Source: Eopsaltria australis
Lineage: Eukaryota > Chordata > Aves > Passeriformes > Petroicidae
Direction: 5' to 3'
Assembly (NCBI GenBank): GCA_034509425.1
Contig: JAVTVJ010001355.1
Location: 417,525-481,524 of the forward strand
DNA: 64,000 bases
This document shows positions 12,348-27,300 of this stretch, piece by piece. The notes under the pieces were generated by a model. The model saw nothing but the letters and a program-made list of their open reading frames with translations. It was not told the DNA's origin and did not search any database. The position numbers and the translations under genes were made by a program. Position 1 is the first letter of the stretch; each line of letters starts with the position of its first letter.

Positions 12348-15300
12348 GTAAGAGCAGCTGTTCTCTTGTATTAAAAACACCCTGAGAAGGACTAGCAGAG
12401 CTCAGGCAGCTCTCCTGAGCCTGATCCCAGGGAATAACTGGGCAAAGCAAGGGAGCTTTTTGGATGGATTTGGGCCTCAGTTTAAAAATGGCCTGAAGTT
12501 AATGTGGCAGGGTAGGTTTTGGGAGGTTGGAGAGCGTATCAATGGCTGTGGTGTGGTTTTATGGCCTTGGTGGGGAGGAAGAACCTTGTCAAGTGAAGGT
12601 GTGGGGAGAGGGGGAATGAATGCAAGCCAATGATTTTCATGTTGTTGTCTGTCCCGTGTCCATCCGTGTGTCCCGTCCTGTCCCTCCCTGCCCCTTCCCC
12701 AGTCAGGGATGAGCAGAGCCCAGTGCACTCTGCTGACTGCACAAAGGATGGAGCATAGGCAATGGTAGTTTAAAAAAGATATATATCTAACAAAAAAAAA
12801 ATAAAGTCCCCAAGTCAAGTGGTTTAAATACCAGTAACTCACCACTACAGCTAGTCTGGCCTTAAAATTGAGGTTTAATTCCAAGTTTCTCCTGCAAAAC
12901 AAAATTTTCTCCTATCAGAGGAGAACAGATTTTGACCCCTGTGCTTTGCCCAAGCTCTGGGGCTGCAGTGGGAGCTGTGTTGTGCCAGCTCCTGCCCCAG
13001 GTGTGCTGCCCACAGAGCCCCTTTGTGCTGCCTCCACAAGGACACGGAGCAGGACAGGGACAGGTGAATGCTGCTCCATTAACCAAAAAAGCAGCTTTTC
13101 ACATGGGGAAAGGACGAGCTGGCAGAGCAAACCATGGAGCTGTAACAGCTCTGAGGAGGGCCAGGGAATGTTTGGTCCTCTGCAAACATCAGGAGCTGGG
13201 AGCTGCTTGGGGAGGAGCCCTGGCAGGGTGAGAAGCTCCAGGAGCAGCCCTGGCCCCTGTTCCCCAGGGCACACACACAACCTGCTCTTTCTCATTTCCA
13301 GTAGCCCTAAGGGCCTCAGGGTGGGTACAGTCACAGCACATTTTTTGCTGCCTACAGTCCAGCTGCACCTGATAAATGGAGCTCCCAAGCAGGGCACAGA
13401 CACAGCATCCTGGTAAGTGCCTCGGCAGGAAACGATGGGCTGGAATCTCAACCTGAGTGACTCCAAACTAACCTGTAGGTTTAGTCCTCTAGCTATTAGG
13501 ATTCTGGAAAATAAGGGGGCAGAGAAGGAAGCAGACACTGAAGATGCACCATGATCTATTATAGGAAAGAGAAGAAAATATGGGATGCTGCCAGGAAGGA
13601 AAGAAGGTATGCTAAAAGCAAGGGATGTAGTAAGTAGGGTTGGTCGAATAGTATTTGGCGAATGTATTTGACAAATTTCCCAGGTCCTCGTCAAATATGG
13701 CACGTGCACTCTGCAGTCCTGGATCAGCTGTGTACCGGGCCAAATACTATCTGCTGAACACTGGCAACATGAATTCTCCTCTACGTCTGCCTATTGTTTT
13801 TCTGCCCAGCCCTGGAGCGAGTTTGGCAGTGAATAACTCCAGCCCAAAGTAGAAAGTTGTTATGCCATGTGGAATCCCACGCGGTGCATGATGAACAGTG
13901 TGCAGTGGCTGTGGCTTCTGATGGCATTGCTGAGCAGATATTTTTCACCATGGGTAGTCCTTTTGGACATGACAGGCCCCCCCCAAGCACCTGGATTTCC
14001 TAGGCTCGATGAGATGTTTCTCATGGCAGGCCTAAAGACCCCTCAGTGTTCAAGCCTCCTCTTTGATTTGGTTAGTGCTGTTTTGAGGTGACTGCATCGT
14101 GGAATGGCCACGTATCTCTGAGGCTGATTCAAGCCAGAAATCCTAACTGCTGTGTGAAACATGAAATGCGTTATCATCTTAATAAGCCTTCGTAACCAAA
14201 TTAGTTTTTGTCCCATATTTAACTTAGTCTTTGTCCTGGAGAAAATTAAAGCAGCCAAAGGAAAGATTCGGTGTAATTGTCCTCTGGCCCATGTGGAGTT
14301 TTGACAGTCTGATGTCATAACGATGTGTAATGACTTGTTATGTGCTTACTGAGGGTGGAGGAGCAGATACCACTCGACATTCTAATGCTGTCCTAAATCT
14401 CTCAAGAGTGTTCCTAGTTAATATTCCTATGACATGTTGCTTAATCAGAGCTTTACTCTTGCTGTTTCCCAAACTCAGTGCTGTCATCATGATGATTTCT
14501 GGTGTACAATATATCCTCTTTTCGTGTTTCTCACCCTGTAAAATTTTCCTCTTGCTAGTTTGGGAAGTTCCTCTTTACTTTCAACTCAACCTCAGATGAG
14601 AGGGATATACTGCACTGAGATGATCTGTGTGGGATGACCAGAGTAACCCATTTCCTTGATATTTTTGGCCCTTTGCTCACCAGAAGCAGGTGCTTCAGCT
14701 CAAATGTTAATGTACCATTCATGCTGGAGCACCTGAATGTATATACAGTACTGAGTAGGGAGAAAATCCATGGGGAAAAAGCAATTCACTCTGAATGTTT
14801 GCATATGCAGATTTTAGATGCATAGAACTGTGGAGCCCACTTAGTTCCTCTGATCTCTTGATTTTCATGCACTTCCTTATTTCCTCTAATTGTCTCAAGA
14901 TGCTCCCTGCATGTGAGCAGCCTCTGCAAGGAACAACTCTCATATTCTAGGTCTCAGTCTTTCTCCAGTTGATTCTGCATGAGAATGGACCTCTCAAACC
15001 TTTGACCTTGGAGTTTTACTTTTCTACGTTTGTGTAGAAAGCCTCTTTGACAGATTGGTTGTAAGGGGCCAAATTGAGTCATTCAGGATCAAATCAACCC
15101 CCAAAGTGTTGGGTTGCAGGTGCAATTATCTAATTTGGACTTGGTGTTTGGGAAAAGAGCAATTCCACCTTGACCCAAAGCTGCTCAGGCAGAGCAGTGG
15201 GAACTTCCAAACCATTCCCTTTATTCTGTGGGATTTCAGCTGACCCTGTGGGGGCTGTGCAGGGACAGACAGCTCTGTCCTGCCATTCCCTCTTGGAATC

Positions 15301-18300
15301 TCTGGGCTTCACTTGTCCAGCTCCCCCCCTTGCTGGCAGAACAGGAGGAGGTTGGCTCAGTCCCTCAGCTCACTTTGTGTTGGGCTGGTGAGCAGGAGGG
15401 TATTTTTGTGCCTTCCTTTCTCTCAGGAGTCCATTTTTATCGTGGCAGTGACTGTTCCTGCCTTTTCTCAATACGTGAGGGGTCGCAGGGTCAGTGTCCA
15501 GTTTGCACAGCTGTCGTATTTCCCTGTTCTCTATTCATATAAACACATTTGCAGCGTGACTCAAATCTGTCCAAGAGGCAGGACCTGTCCTGAGGCTGTC
15601 TGTCACCTCCCTAGAATATGGGCTGTTCTGTCTGCACCTCGAGCAGGGCACATCAAGGTGATGCAGAACACAGGAGCAATGACTTATTGATTGTCCCACC
15701 TACCAGGAGCATAGCTCTGGGCAACAGGCAAAAAATCAGCTGCATGCTTCTTAGAAAGATCTGGCATAAGTTGGCATTTGGGGAATGTCTTCTGCTGAAG
15801 TGGCCACTCGGATGAAATATTGCAAGTGAGCGACTTTGGTTTTGCTGCCGAGGGCGCGAGGGGCTGCAGGGGGATGGAATCTCACTGCACTGCTCATTTC
15901 TTTGCAGCCTTGTGGATGATCGGTGTGTTGTACAGCCAGAAGCAGGAGATCTTAACAACCCACCCAAAAAATTCCGAGGTAAGTTGCTCAGACAGCTCCT
16001 CACCCTCCTGCTCAGAAATGGTTCTTCATTTTGTGTGGTGATGCGTAACAATTTCTGACCTCCCTGCTTTCTGTGGCATATTTTAGTGTCATCTCCTTCC
16101 ACGGATGACAACTCATGAGGAAAAATGTGTGTGTGTTGAATGTCTGTGGGATTGTGGTGCTTTAACCTGAGTCAGCTCCACCCCCTGGGATGGGGGAGAG
16201 AATTGGGAGAGGAAGAGTGAGAAAACTCCAGTGTTGTGATAAAGGAAAAGCTTCACACACAAGCAAAGCAAAGCAAACCAAGGAATTCATTCCCCATGGG
16301 CAGGCAGGTGTTGGGCCGAGACAAAAGCCAGCACTCCAGACACTCCCAGCTCTCTGTCCTGGCATGATGCCCCAAGGTCTGGGATATCCCTGGGGCTGGC
16401 TCTGCCCCCCAGCTCCTCGTGCACCCCCAGCCCTCACAGGTGAGGAGAGCAGCAGAGATCTGCTCAGCAGTCAGTGTCACATCCCTGTGTTATCAACAGC
16501 TTCCAGCACAAACCCAAAATGTGGCTTTTCCACTGAAAATTAACTCTGTCACAACCAAGAAAGCTTGGTGAGGTTGTCAATTGTTTGCCTTTCAGATCTG
16601 TCCAAACTTTCAGGATCCCTGGGGAATTTCATTTCTTCTTCTCCATTCTATCACACATTCTTTCCAATTACCCAATACCAAACCTCAGGGAGGAGGAGGA
16701 AGAAAATAAAAAGGAGCAAGTGCTTGCCACAACTATTGTTGTCTGACCTAATTTGATATGAGCCACTTTGGGCTTTGCTTTCATTCTGCCAGGAAACTCA
16801 TGCTCAGTGATAAGAAATGAGTGCTGCAGTTTGGCAGGGGCTGGCTTGTTCAAGAAAGGCCCCAGACAGGAAGAGAAGCCCTGACTGGGATTTTGTTTGC
16901 AAAGACCTTGAATTCTTTTTCTCACCCCTGAGTTGCATCTTTCACCCAAAGGATAACTCAGCCAGATATTCTACGATTTTGGTCTGGATTTTATTGTTTC
17001 AGATGTGTTTTGTTTCTTTGGATGGATCTTGTTTCCTTGGATATTCTTTGCCATTATCAGGGCCTCTGAATCACCATAATTCTATTCAGATTTGACCAGA
17101 ACTGCAGGTGATTGCCCTTGAAAATCATGTACCATCTGCACTGCTGATAACTTGCTGTTATTTGGGTGGTTCAGGGTTTTTTTTTGCCTTGACATGATGT
17201 CTCATACAATGAAACTCTCCTTTTAAAATACTGCTGAAGTCTGTGAGTTCTTGTTGCTTTTTCTCCCTTTTTCCTGGAAAACTGAAGAGCTGATAATTGA
17301 AGCACTAAAGAGGCAACCTGGGGAAGTTTCAGCATTCAGTGCTCAGCTCTCCAAGAAAGAACAATGTTGTTATGTGAAGCAGAGCCTTGACTTGAGGCAT
17401 TCTTGGTGTTAAAATCATATGAAAGAATAAAGCCAGATTTGCCTGAGACTGCTGGGTGCAGAAGGAGGCGGAGAGAGAGAGAAAAGAATGAGAAAAAGGC
17501 AATTCTTGCTAGCACAGTTTAGGAACTGCAAGTACAGAGAGACATTTGTCTGACATAAAACACCGTGGTTAGACATTGTAAATGTTCTCATATTACTTAT
17601 AATTTATACAGGGAGAAAGAATGGTGTGAACCTTTTCCAACCTTTGTAGTTACTTCAGTGAGGCTTTCATGGGGAAGTTTGTGCTTAATGGCAAATGGCA
17701 ACAAAAGCCATAAAATTTGAGCAGGCTTTTCTCTTATTTATACACATGCTTTGTAAGTGTAGTCTGAGATAAAATGCTTTCCATGATAAATATGTTCAGA
17801 AGAAATAATAATGAACTTCAGCACTCCATCTTCACCAGGAATGGAAAATACCCTGGTTTTGTGCAGAAATTGGATGGGTTTGGAGCAAGCTGGGATGGGG
17901 GAAGGGGTCCCTGCCGTGGCAGGGGGAGGAATGGGATGAGTTTTGAGGTCCTTTCCAACCCAAACCATTTTGTGAATGATGTTGGTCACCACAGCAGCTG
18001 CAGGGCTGAGAAATGGGGTCAGGCCCTGGTAATTATGAGGCAATGTTCAAAAATCTTCTTGGAGCAAGAACAGAATGAATCAAATGGAAGTGACTTGCAT
18101 TATCCCCTTAGAGAGGACTGGAAAAACACTCCTGAGGTTCTGTGAGCTGGTTTATGCCCCTGTGCTCCAAGGTGTCCAGATGCAGGTCAGTCCCCTCCTG
18201 GGATGGACACTCAGCCTGTCACCTTTGGCCAGGCTTGAGGATCTTTTTTTTTTTAATATAATTTCCAAGAAGTGTCATTCTGAGCTTCTCAGAGCAGATC

Positions 18301-21300
18301 TGTCTTCTGTGGGCAGATGTAAAACTGTTGCAAATACAAATTTCACGCTTAATCAGCGTGAGGAGAGATCTCCAGAAGCAAGATTGACTGCTTAGCTATG
18401 CACAGATGACTCCAAGAAAATCCAGTGTGGAACTCAAGCCTGTCTATCCAGTGGCAGGATGAATCCATCCTGCTTTCTTTCCTAACCACAGGTGCTTCAG
18501 GTTGTAAAAAGTCAGGTTGCCAAGGCTACGTTTAATCACCTGCATCTGGTGGCAGCAGCAAGGCCCTGCCCTAGAGGGTTTTTCTTCTGCCAGAGGGGAG
18601 TTTTCTTCCTACTTCAGCCCCTTGGGAAGGGGCAGAGCTGCTGTGCACAGAGAGGGGGGTGTGAGCAGCATCCCTGTGCCTGGAGAGGGGGGTTTGGCAG
18701 GAATATTTAAATGTGAATATTTCAATGTTCTGTCACTGAACACTGGTAACCTGCTCGTGGTGTGACAATAGCCCTGCTTGAGGAATGTGCTCCCAAAAAC
18801 AGCCTCTCCTCCCAGCTGAAACCAAGGTGGGGTTTGTGTGCTGGGAAATCACTGCTGGAAAAACATCAGCTTGGAGGAAAAGTGAGAGAGGGAAGCTTGG
18901 GTGAGTGTTTGGGACAGAGGATGAGCAGCAGCAGGGCTGGAGTCAGAGCTGGGAGTGACAGAGCCATTCAGTCTGCAGGGAGGGAAGAGCAGAGGCATCC
19001 TGAGGACACCAGGGATGGCTTTGTTGACAAAAGTTGTGGAAAAAGCAGGCTGACAGATGGGTCTGGTGGTGGGGGAGCCCTGCGAGGGGTGAGGTGCAAG
19101 AGGCAGCTGAGAGTCAGAGGGGGTGGTGTTCAGGGTTTGGAGTAAAAGTGTAAATAAGATTGGTTTAAAAAAAAAAAAAAAGAATTCCAGTGTTATTAAA
19201 CGGAAAAAAGTGAAGTGCTGGAGTTGGGAAGAGCTCCAGAGGAAGTCAGTGCAGCACTCTCAGGTTCCTGTGAGTGTTTACCTGCAGTTATTTCAAATAT
19301 TAAATGCTGTGGTGCTTCTGGGTCATTAAAATACTCATTTGATCACTTGAAGGTGTGAAGGCTGAAGAAAAATTCCTTTTCTTGCTCTTTTCCATCCCAA
19401 TCAGGATTTCATAGCACCTGAGGTCAGTGGTTTGAGGTTGGATGGTAATTATGGTCTAAGATTTTAGTGGATTTTTTTTTTTATTCTGGCTTTCTGTGTC
19501 CACTTTAAATACAGTGGTTTGGGTGTGTTCGGGTTTTTTTTTTTTCAAGTACAGTGTTTCTCTGGCCCTAACAGCTCCAAATAATTCAAAAGTCCTTTAA
19601 AAGTGCCTTGCAAAATGTTAAGACTGAAGAGTACATTCGTTAGGGTGTTTCTTTTTAAAAATGTTAATATGCAAAAGAGGTTTTTTTAACCGAACTGTTG
19701 TAACTGTGCTGTGTACAGATGAGATTCCTGGAAGAAATCCTACTTGTACAAATCTCTAAAAAAAGAAAGAGTGTGACAGCCCCCGAGTTATCTGCACTTC
19801 TTTGGACAGAAAAGACATTTGATGTGTTTTTATTAAGCTCTAATTGCCAACTTTGAGCAGCTGAAGAGTGGCTGTAAATGAATTTCCTTTTATCACACGT
19901 GGATTGATGCGGGAAGCGTGAGCTGGAGCTGCCCCTCGGCTGGACCAAAGCCCCGCGTTTCACTGGGAATAATTCCTGCTGAAACACCCACAGAGCTCTT
20001 TATCCTGCAGTGAAACTCAGCCCTGCAGCAGAGCAGGGGCTGGTGATTGTTCTGTGCTCCCTCAGTGAGCTGGGCTGTGCATTTGCAGGGCTTTATTTGT
20101 GTTCATTTGTTCTGGAGCGCGGCCCCGCGCGAAGCCCAACGTGTTTGTTTAATGCAAGACGCTGCCACTCCAGCAGAACCAGGCTGCCTGACAGGCTGCT
20201 CAGGAAATTCCTTGCAGCTCTTGATTTGGGATGCAGAGCTGCCTGCCAGGCTCCCCAGCAGCTCTGCAATAGCTGCTCACTACTCTGGCAGAAAGGGCAC
20301 TCACTGGGTTAATTTGTCCAGCAGCTCCCTCCTTCCAGAACATTGTTTTAGTAGTTGCTGGGCAACACTCTTTTTTTGGCAAGATGTTCAAGGAATGAAC
20401 CCATATCTTAGACTTAAAATACCCTCATGGCGAAGCACAGGAGGAGTAGTTCAGATTCTGTTTGTTCTTTTGATCCTAATCCCTGCTGGGCTCCTGGGGC
20501 TGGTGCCTCTGCAGGTGTTGGGGGCCAGCCCTGGGGGGCTCAGCCTGGAGCTGCAGCTGCATCTGCAGTAGGAGGAACTCCCCAGGCAGCTTTAATTTAT
20601 GATTATATGGGTATAAAAACTGTGTTTAGTGTGAATCATGGCATGGTTTGGGTTGGAAGGGACTTAAATCCCATCCAGTGCCACCCCTGCCATGGCAGGG
20701 ACACCTCCCCCTGTCCCAGGCTGCTCCAGCCCCAATGTCCAGCCTGGCCTTGGGCTCTGCCAGGGATCCAGGAGCAGCCCCAGCTTCTCTGGGCACCCTG
20801 TGTCAGGGCCTGCCCACCCTCACAGGGAGCAATTCCTTCCCAATGTCTCAGTTTTGATGGATATTTTTGAGTTATCCCTGTGCTCAGCATCAGTGAAGTC
20901 AATTTGCTTCTCCCCAGCAGAAATGTTTGATGTTTTGCCCTTCAGAGCTTTTCCACGGCTGATCTGAAGCCTCCCCACTCCTGCTTGGTGTTGCACGAAG
21001 AGAGCTCCATATGAAGCAGAAATATGAAGGAAATCTGTGATTCCTGCAGGTCTGATGGAGGCTCTGGAATTCTGTTGCCCATATACACATTATTTACCCT
21101 TATTTAGCCAGGGCAAGCTTGTTTATAGCACCAGGGCTGAGATTAAGGGATTCTTTCAGCTGAAGGGTCACACACATAATTTCCCCAAACGCTCCTGGAA
21201 ATTAAAAAACAAGCTAAAACAAATAACCGAATGCCTGTTGGTTTTGGAGCAGTGTGAGCAGCAGATAGAGTGCCCGTTGTGGGCTGTGGGGTCGTTCAGT

Positions 21301-24300
21301 GCCACCCCCTGTGCTCATCCCCAATTTTCTGTGGGATCAGCCTTGAATCCTGGTGTTCTCCACACACTCTTTTCTTGATCTGCTGTGGTGTAAGCGATGA
21401 AATCAGCTTTTTAAACTTTGATGTGAAACAGCCTGAATTGTTTGACTCTCTCAGCTGAGCTGGAGTGGGTGTTCTGCAGAGGGTTGAGCTGGGATGATGG
21501 GGAAGAGGATGGGATAGACCTGAGCTGCACAGCCAAGTTTGGGCTTTTTTTTCCTTTTCAATGTGGAGTTTCTAATGCTGCTGAAATGCTGGGATGCATT
21601 AATTATTAATGTGCCTGGACTCCCTTAAGGAATATTTAAACTAGAGTCTAAATATGACTTCTTCTTTTCCCCTCTCTGATATTAGCAGTTCAAATAGCAG
21701 GATTTGTTTTTCATGCAGGAAGCAGAGCTTTGGGGAGTGCCTGAGTGCTGAGGCCAAAGCCTTCTTGCAGAGACATCCATCACTTGCAACAGAAACTCCT
21801 TTCCAGTTTTGAGATGTCCAAGTCAGATTAAAATGCCTGTGCTGAATACCAGAAGTAGAAGGTGGAGCATAATAGTGAATACCCACTTAGCAACTTCTCT
21901 GTTTTACAGCCAAACACCATAAAAAGAAAAAATGATGCCTCTTAACCCCTTTTCAGAAGGACTAAAAATCAGAAGAAGTGTAAAATCAAAATAAACTTTT
22001 AGGTTGTTTGATGGAAGAGAAAAATGATAAAAATGCAGTCTGTTGTTGTGCCTATAATTTTTTTATTCAAAGTTGAAGCATTGAGCATTTTGAGTAAAAA
22101 AAAAAAAACCCTTTCAATCTTGCTGAATTAGGATGTAGTTAAATCTAAAATACATTTTGCTGCCTTGATGAGGAATCTTTCAGTATTTATAGAGCTGCAC
22201 TAGAAAACTGCCAACTGCTTGTACACATTTGAATTTGCTGCCCTTTATAAGATGAAGAAATCCTGAATCCTGTCTCTGAATTGTGAAACTTTAGCCCACT
22301 GCAGCCTACGTGCAAGCAGATGTTGGGGACAATTGTCACTGCAGCATTCAGGGATTTAAAAAAAAAAGCTGGGAAGTTGGAAGTGTTGCTTTTTCATGCA
22401 GTTTATTTTATATCTGCTAAGGCTTGGGACAGCCTGCTCAGGGTGGATGCAGGAATCAAAGGGAAGGTTGGTTGGGGTTTTTATCACGGAGAGTGAATGG
22501 AAAGCTGTTTTTATTTCATTTCCCACTTCTCTTGCAGTGGTTCCTTCCTGGCCTGTGAAGCCAGACAGGTTTGTGGTGCAGTCAGTAAATATTTGTGATG
22601 GAGTACCAGGATATCCCAAAGGCATCCTGACTCTGGGGTGCTTTGTTACCCAGAGCAGCTGTGGCTGCCCCTGGATCCCTGGCAGTGCCCAAGCCTGAGC
22701 TGGACAGGGCTTGGGGCACCCTGGGACAGTGGGAGGTGTCAGGGACGGGCTTTAAGGTCCCTTCCACCCCAAACCCTTCAGGGATTCTGTGTTGATGTGA
22801 TTAGCAGAGATAGTGAATAAATTAGTGGCTTCGTTAGGGTGGTCACGGTTTTTTCTGTGTCCCACTGATGGGGTACCAGGATCAGTGGGGAGTGGCACAG
22901 ATCAAGAGGGTCTGGGTGTGACTGAGCTGGGGACAGTGGGGAGGACCTGGGGACAGGGAGGAGGAGCTGGGAACATTGAGAAGGACCTAGGGGCAGTGAG
23001 GAGGAGCTGGGGACAATAAGGAGGAGCTGGGGACATTGAGAAGGACCTAGGGACAGTGAGGAGGAGATGGGGGCAGTGAGGAGGAGCTGGGGACACTGAG
23101 GACCTAGGGACAGTGAGCAGGAGCTGGGGATAATGAGCAGGACCTAGGGACAGTGAGGAGCTGGCTCTGTGAGGCTCAGGCTGCAGGGATGTGCTGGGCT
23201 CTGTTTCCCTGCTGCTCTGTGCCCCGAGTCCTGTGGCCAAACATCTGTCTGCCAACTTCTGAGTTCCAAGTGCTTTCATCTGGGTTGTTTTGCATGGAGA
23301 TGAAGGCAGAGCAGAGCCCCTTTGAAACACAGAGTGCCATTAATGTGCAGAACTGGAACGCTGTGTGAAACCCAATCTGTTGGTTCAGGTAGAGCAGAGG
23401 AAGGAGGGGGGATTTGTTTGAACTCCTGGGGAGAGGTTTGATCCATGCTTGGTCCAAATGTGCTTGGCAGTTCTGTCCTGCAGAGTTCTGTGTGGGACAC
23501 GGGGAGCTGAGTGTGCCCTGAAATGGAAGAAATAAGCAAAATGCTCTTTGGAACATTCTTTCTTTCTTTCTTTCTCAGCTCTTGCAGGTGTGAGCCTTTT
23601 CCCCATGGAAAGCTCAGGGTATTTCAGGTAGGATCGAGGCAGGGCTTGCCAAAAGGCAGTGCTGAGCTATTAAGTAGAGCAGTTCTGTTAATAAACCTGG
23701 TCCCAACCTTGTAGACAAAAGAATACTCTGGCTTTGTTGCCATAGTTTCAGTGCAAAATCTGACCTTAGCTACAATAACATTGGGTTAGAAAGAACTAGC
23801 TAATCAGTTTTCTAAAATTAGTGTGTTCCCTAGTACATAAGCCAGTATGAACAGGATATTTAATGAAATATTATACTTAGTCACAAGAGCCCAGGGGAGT
23901 GAAATGCCTTGATGAATTGTGGGGGCGGGGTGACATTGGTGCCTATCTTTTAATAAAGCAAAGTTATTAAAATTTGTGGCTTGCTTAATATTTAGAGTAG
24001 TCAACTGTTGTGTTCTTCCCATCTATTTTGCTCTGTTCCTTCTGAAGGCTCTCAGAGTCTGTTCTGTGAGCTGGAAAGATTGGGATGCTGGGGAGTCTCA
24101 TCAATCCCAAATACTTGCAGAGCACCTTCAGGTGAACTTCAGGGTGGGTGTTGTGCTTTCTGCCAGCACGAGGAAGGAGCTCACTCCTTTGGGAGGATGC
24201 AGACAGACGGATAATGCCATAAATTGTGTGGAAAAGCCTCCTGTGTGTGAGGCCAGAAGTCTCCCAGGTACTGGGAACATCTTGAGCTGTACACTCATTA

Positions 24301-27300
24301 TCTAAAGGGCTGAGAGATTTAAGGGAGAGCCTTGGGTGAGGTTTGGGGTGTAAAATTCTGCTCGCAGAGTCCAGAACACCTCACTGAGAATGCATTTGTT
24401 GTGCCCAGGCTCACTGACCTGGCCCTGGGTGAGATTTTATCCAGCTGTGCTAACCTAGAGCCAGGGATTTGTTTCTTTGCAACACAGGAGCTGTGATTAA
24501 TTCTTGTTTTCTTAAGTGCGAGTTGGTTATTTGGGTATAAATATAAAAAATACAAGACAGGCAAGGCTGGGGTGGGAGGCTGGGTGGGCTGCTCTGTTTT
24601 TCACTTTTGTTTGGAGTTCTTTGGAGCTGTATTCTGCTTGAGACACCCAGATGCATGGGAAAAGGTCTTTTAGACAAGGATCACCTAAATGATGCTTCCC
24701 AATTTGCTGGGAGCTTTTGGAATTTGCTAGCCAGAGCGAGTTACCAGTGAGTTACCATCACTTCTTGTGGCAGGGCTTTGCAGTTGAGGCTAAAAGTGCT
24801 CATATTCAGTCAAAAGCAGCTGCAGCTCCCTTAAAGACATTCCCAGGGCTGGCTGTGGGCTGTGCTGGATGTGTGGAAGCACAAACATTTGGTGCCAAGC
24901 ACACTCAGGGTTGGTTCAGAGCAGCATTTGCAGCTTTGGAAGTGCTGATACTTGCAGGGCTGAGCTTCAGGCACAGCCCTGGGCTTGATGATTCCTGGTG
25001 AGCACCCAGGGAAGGTGTGATCCGTGCTCCTGGATCCTCCAGTTCACATTTGGATTTGCATGTTGATGCCTCAGGAGTTTTGTTTTTAGGTCTGCCTTCC
25101 CCAGGAAGCTTTAGGGAGCCACAGCTGGCCTCTCCAGGCTTTTTCCCCATGGCATTTCTCTGTGGCCAGGTTTGGTTTCCTCTCATCCCTTGACTTGTTG
25201 TGCTCTTTGATTGTTCAGAGGGAGCAGGTGAATGCACTGGGACACCCCTGGGGAGCTCATCTGTGTCAAACTCTTCAGAAAGTCTCTTCTCTATCATCTC
25301 CCTTCCCTTGTAGGACACAGTGAAGTTCTGTGCTGCTTGCAGTAGCAGGAAGTTACACTAAAAACTGATTTTACTTAAAAAATAAGACTTTATACTTCAA
25401 AATTAATTACAATTCAAAAATACATTAATTTAAGTTATTTACATAAGAAGACAAGAGATAAATATGCCAAGTCCCCATACCAAGGAGGCCTTGCAGGTGC
25501 TGTGTCCAAGTGCCACATGGAAGTGATTAGTCCAAGAGGAACCCAACCCAGAAGTCAAATAATTTCACTTCTGATTTTCTGGGCAGCCTGTGCTTCACTG
25601 AGCAGAGTCCTGACTGCAGTGGTGGTGTCTGGGGGAAGTGAAGCTGTGAGTGCTTGTGTTTGGGAGCAGTCAGGAGGAAAGTGGTGAGGCTGCCAGCAGA
25701 GCCAGCCATAAATTGTGCTGTGAGACCTTGCCAGGTGTCTCAGCAAACACTCTGTGCCTCTCACATCTTCCTGCCTTCCCACACTGCTGGAGAGGGAATA
25801 TTTTGCTCTTCTCCGTGCTCCAGGAGCTGGATTCATCCTCCAGGATGAAGTGTGGTACTTAATGTGTCACCACCTGAGTGTGATCCCTGTCCTTTAATTC
25901 CCACTGCAGTCCCAGCACCTCCAGCTGCATTCTTCACATTGCTGGGTGGAGATGGAGGTGCCAGTGCTGATCTGTCAAGCTCCTGCTAATTTGGGGTGGA
26001 TGAAAACCTCCAGTCTTTCCTGCCTGACTTGAAAGTTTGTGTTGCAAACTGCAGGAAACAAGTGAGCTGTTGGTGAAGGTTCTTGTCTCTGAAAACTGCT
26101 TTGCATTTTTTTGCCATCCAGAGGGGAATTCGCTGCTCTGAGGTCAGTCTTGAAAAGCACCTTACTCTGGATCTTTAGGAATAAACTGTTTGTTTCCTTG
26201 CTTGGCACCTGGCTGGCTGGGGGCAGGGAGCTGCAAAAATCCTGGATTAGCTTTAGTGGCCCCTGACAAATGTGTAGAAGAAGCCTTGTGTCTCACATGA
26301 GTGTGGACACACCAGAACAGCCACTACAGATCAACACTGAGCGCAGCATTCCTGGGAAATTGTATTCTAATGAACAATATTCAGCCAGAGAGGGACCTGT
26401 GTGTTAGGGCTAACACTTCTTCATTCCTGATTTGTGAAAACAGTCAGCACCGAGCCCTCGGTGTTGGCAATTATCATCTGTTTTGGTTGTGTAATGTACG
26501 GGAGTTCAGTGAAAACATAACTCCTTGTGTTGTGGTTGCAGAGCCTTGCTGCAGCTCTCAGGGTAAGAAATCTCCTGCAAGAAACCATGACAGTGCTGAA
26601 AACACTGCTAGAGAGGATCCTCCCCTGCCTGAACCAGAGCAAATTCTGCCTGAGCTGGGTTTTATTGAGGATACAGAGAGCTCTGCTATGCAGGAGCAAT
26701 CTGGTAGCACTTAGACCTTGCGTTTCGTGAATGTCAACCCTTTTATTCATCGAGGTTAAAAATTATACAGGGGGAGAAAAATAAACACAGAACTTGCAGG
26801 CATGAGGAAGTGAGGGAGCTGGATGTGGGAGCAGCCATCCTGAAAAGGAAAAAATCTGAGCTAGAGCTGCAAAAATGCTCTCCCTTCCCTTTGGAGCAGC
26901 ACGTGGTCTCCAGCCAGCACCAGTTGGCTTTGACCAGCCCTGGGGCAGAGGCTTGGGCTGGTGCTGGCCCAGCTCTCCCTGGGTGGGAGCCAGTCCAAAG
27001 GGACTGGCTTGGGTTGGGAATTCCAGCCCACAGCTGCTCCTGCTGCCGTAAAGCTACGTTTTATTGTCAGGGAAAGAGGAATAAATCTCAGCGTTATGAG
27101 AGTGGAACCAGCGCCAGGGTGGGAAGAGGAAGAGCTCAGTCCCCTCTGCAGAGGAATAAATCTCAGCACTGTGAGAGTGGAACCAGCACCAGGGGGGGAA
27201 GAGGAAGGAAGAGCTCAGTCCCCTCTGGAGGGAAGAGCAGGACCAGGGAGGGCTGAGCTGGGTGTTGATGTTGGTGCTTTCCCAAACTCCTCCCAACAGC

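Noticed and set aside
12915..13709. 264-codon minus-strand open frame in intron 1
   Set aside because: No family resemblance and low-complexity Ser/Pro/Leu composition typical of chance frames in moderately GC-rich DNA.
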